6,208 bases of DNA from Candidatus Sulfopaludibacter sp. SbA3 (GTDB lineage Bacteria > Acidobacteriota > Vicinamibacteria > Vicinamibacterales > UBA2999). Of this stretch, positions 5,473 to 6,208 are shown piece after piece. Under the pieces are notes generated by a model. That model worked only from the letters and a program-made list of their open reading frames with translations, was not told where the DNA came from and did not search any database. The stretch is from positions 1 to 6,208 of the forward strand of contig CAMBHC010000174.1 of NCBI GenBank assembly GCA_945866285.1, in the 5' to 3' direction. The position numbers and the translations under genes were made by a program. The stretch's first letter is position 1, and each line of letters begins with the position of its first letter.

Positions 5473-6208
5473 CTAGCGCGACAACGCCGCCAGCCGGCGG
5501 TCGGCTTCCTGCAGCGTCTCGGTGCGCTTCGAGAAGCAGAACCGCACGGTCTGCGGCGCCGAAGCCGGGTCGATGTAGAAGCTGCTGCCGGGAATTGTGG
5601 CGACGCCGACGTCCTTGATTAAGTGCAGCGCGAATTCCGTGTCGCTGGCAAACCCGAACTTCGCGACATCCACCATCACGTAGTACGCGCCACCGGGCTG
5701 ATAGGTGGCGAAGCCGTGCCTGGTCAGGATCTCGAGCATCAAGTCGCGCTTGGCCTGGTAGTCGGCGGCCAATGCCACGTACGACTCCGGCGGCATCGAT
5801 AGCGCGACCACGCCGGCATCCATGAACGGCGTCGGCGCCACCACAGTCAGGAAGTCGTGAATCTTGCGGATGCCACCAGTGAGTGCGGCTGGTGCGATGG
5901 CCCACCCGATGCGCCATCCCGTGACGCTGTATGTCTTCGACAGGCCGCTGGTGACAACGGTGCGATCCGCCATGCCGGGGAGTGATGCGATCGAGACATG
6001 CGGCCGCGCGTCGTAGACGATGCGCTCGTAGATCTCGTCGGAGATCGCGAGGACGTCCCACTGCAGGCACAGGCTCGCGATCCTCTCGAGCTCCTCGCGC
6101 GTACATACCTTACCGGTGGGATTGTTCGGCGAGTTGATGACGATGGCGCGGGTGCGATTAGAGAAGGCGCGCTTCAGTTCATCAGGATCGAAGGTCCATT
6201 CAGGCCCG
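5473..6208 (-). CDS. PLP-dependent aminotransferase class I/II, partial (N-terminus beyond window)
   Basis: The frame is open from the right edge to TAG at 5475-5473, giving 244 codons of a protein that is usually about 390 residues. In numbering of the visible part: NSPNNPTGK (25-33), whose N29 contacts PLP; ISDEIYE (55-61), with D57 for the pyridine nitrogen and Y60; SGLSKTYSVTGWRIGW (87-102), with K91 as the Schiff-base lysine; and VRFCFSKR (221-228), with R222 as the substrate alpha-carboxylate arginine. The spacing N29 to D57 (28 residues) equals that in aspartate aminotransferase. All catalytic residues expected in this part are present, so the enzyme looks active: transfer of an amino group between an amino acid and a 2-oxo acid in the cytosol. 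HDFLTVVAPTPFMDA (117-131) suggests a subgroup other than classical AspC, but amino-acid specificity cannot be fixed. The internal ATG at 5973 is not the start, because the NPTG and DEIY motifs lie upstream of it. Confidence 0.95.
   Translation of the reverse strand, partial: GPEWTFDPDELKRAFSNRTRAIVINSPNNPTGKVCTREELERIASLCLQWDVLAISDEIYERIVYDARPHVSIASLPGMADRTVVTSGLSKTYSVTGWRIGWAIAPAALTGGIRKIHDFLTVVAPTPFMDAGVVALSMPPESYVALAADYQAKRDLMLEILTRHGFATYQPGGAYYVMVDVAKFGFASDTEFALHLIKDVGVATIPGSSFYIDPASAPQTVRFCFSKRTETLQEADRRLAALSR

Noticed and set aside
5473..5973. Aminotransferase beginning at the ATG at 5973
   Set aside because: The same frame stays open to the window edge and encodes the PLP-contacting NPTG and DEIY motifs upstream of that methionine, so it is an internal residue, not the start.
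5261..6106. 281-codon minus-strand frame across the aminotransferase and the end of the membrane protein
   Set aside because: It is Arg-rich and shares the strand but not the frame of the aminotransferase, which carries the NPTG, DEIY and lysine motifs; no independent evidence supports it.
1..6208. CRISPR arrays, tRNA or rRNA genes, insertion sequences, attachment sites, toxin-antitoxin or phage-defence genes
   Set aside because: I looked for regularly spaced repeats, tRNA-like cloverleaf ends, terminal inverted repeats flanking a transposase, and defence-type motifs; none is visible. The only repeats are the short hairpins reported.

Overview
The window comes from a GC-rich bacterial chromosome. 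Every real gene has strongly G/C-biased third codon positions, intergenic gaps are short, and no transposase, phage, plasmid, CRISPR, rRNA or tRNA signature is visible. GC-rich hairpins with a CTAAAG/CTTCAG-type centre sit just behind stop codons. Together with the gene style (carbon starvation permease, a GT-C-like membrane protein and a methyltransferase with an HFWFRG motif), this recalls soil Acidobacteriota, possibly Vicinamibacteria. That placement is inference from memory of such genomes, not something the sequence proves.

Layout, left to right. Positions 1-127 hold an unresolved short reading frame. Positions 128-229 hold two tandem hairpins, the second followed by a T run, and a plausible sigma-70-type promoter. 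Positions 230-2068 (+) encode a 612-residue CstA-family permease. Its stop codon overlaps by 4 bases (ATGA) the start of a 287-residue exported, probably outer-membrane beta-barrel protein (2065-2928, +). A 56-base convergent spacer with two more hairpins separates that gene from a SAM-dependent methyltransferase read leftward (2985-3755, -). Its start lies only 17 bases from the start of a divergent 554-residue polytopic membrane protein with GT-C-like architecture (3773-5437, +). This converges across 35 bases on a fold-type I PLP aminotransferase (5473 to beyond 6208, -), whose N-terminal third is outside the window.

How the genes may work together. The permease and barrel genes are almost certainly one transcriptional unit, so an inner-membrane peptide/pyruvate-type importer is made together with an envelope protein of unknown role. 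The methyltransferase and GT-C-like protein are head to head. Both resemble families often found in envelope-glycan neighbourhoods, so a shared glycan or lipid-linked sugar role is possible but unproven. The aminotransferase is ordinary amino-acid metabolism with no clear link to its neighbours. The content is mostly conventional; the points most worth a second look are the shared hairpin elements, the permease-barrel coupling and the very tight divergent start pair.
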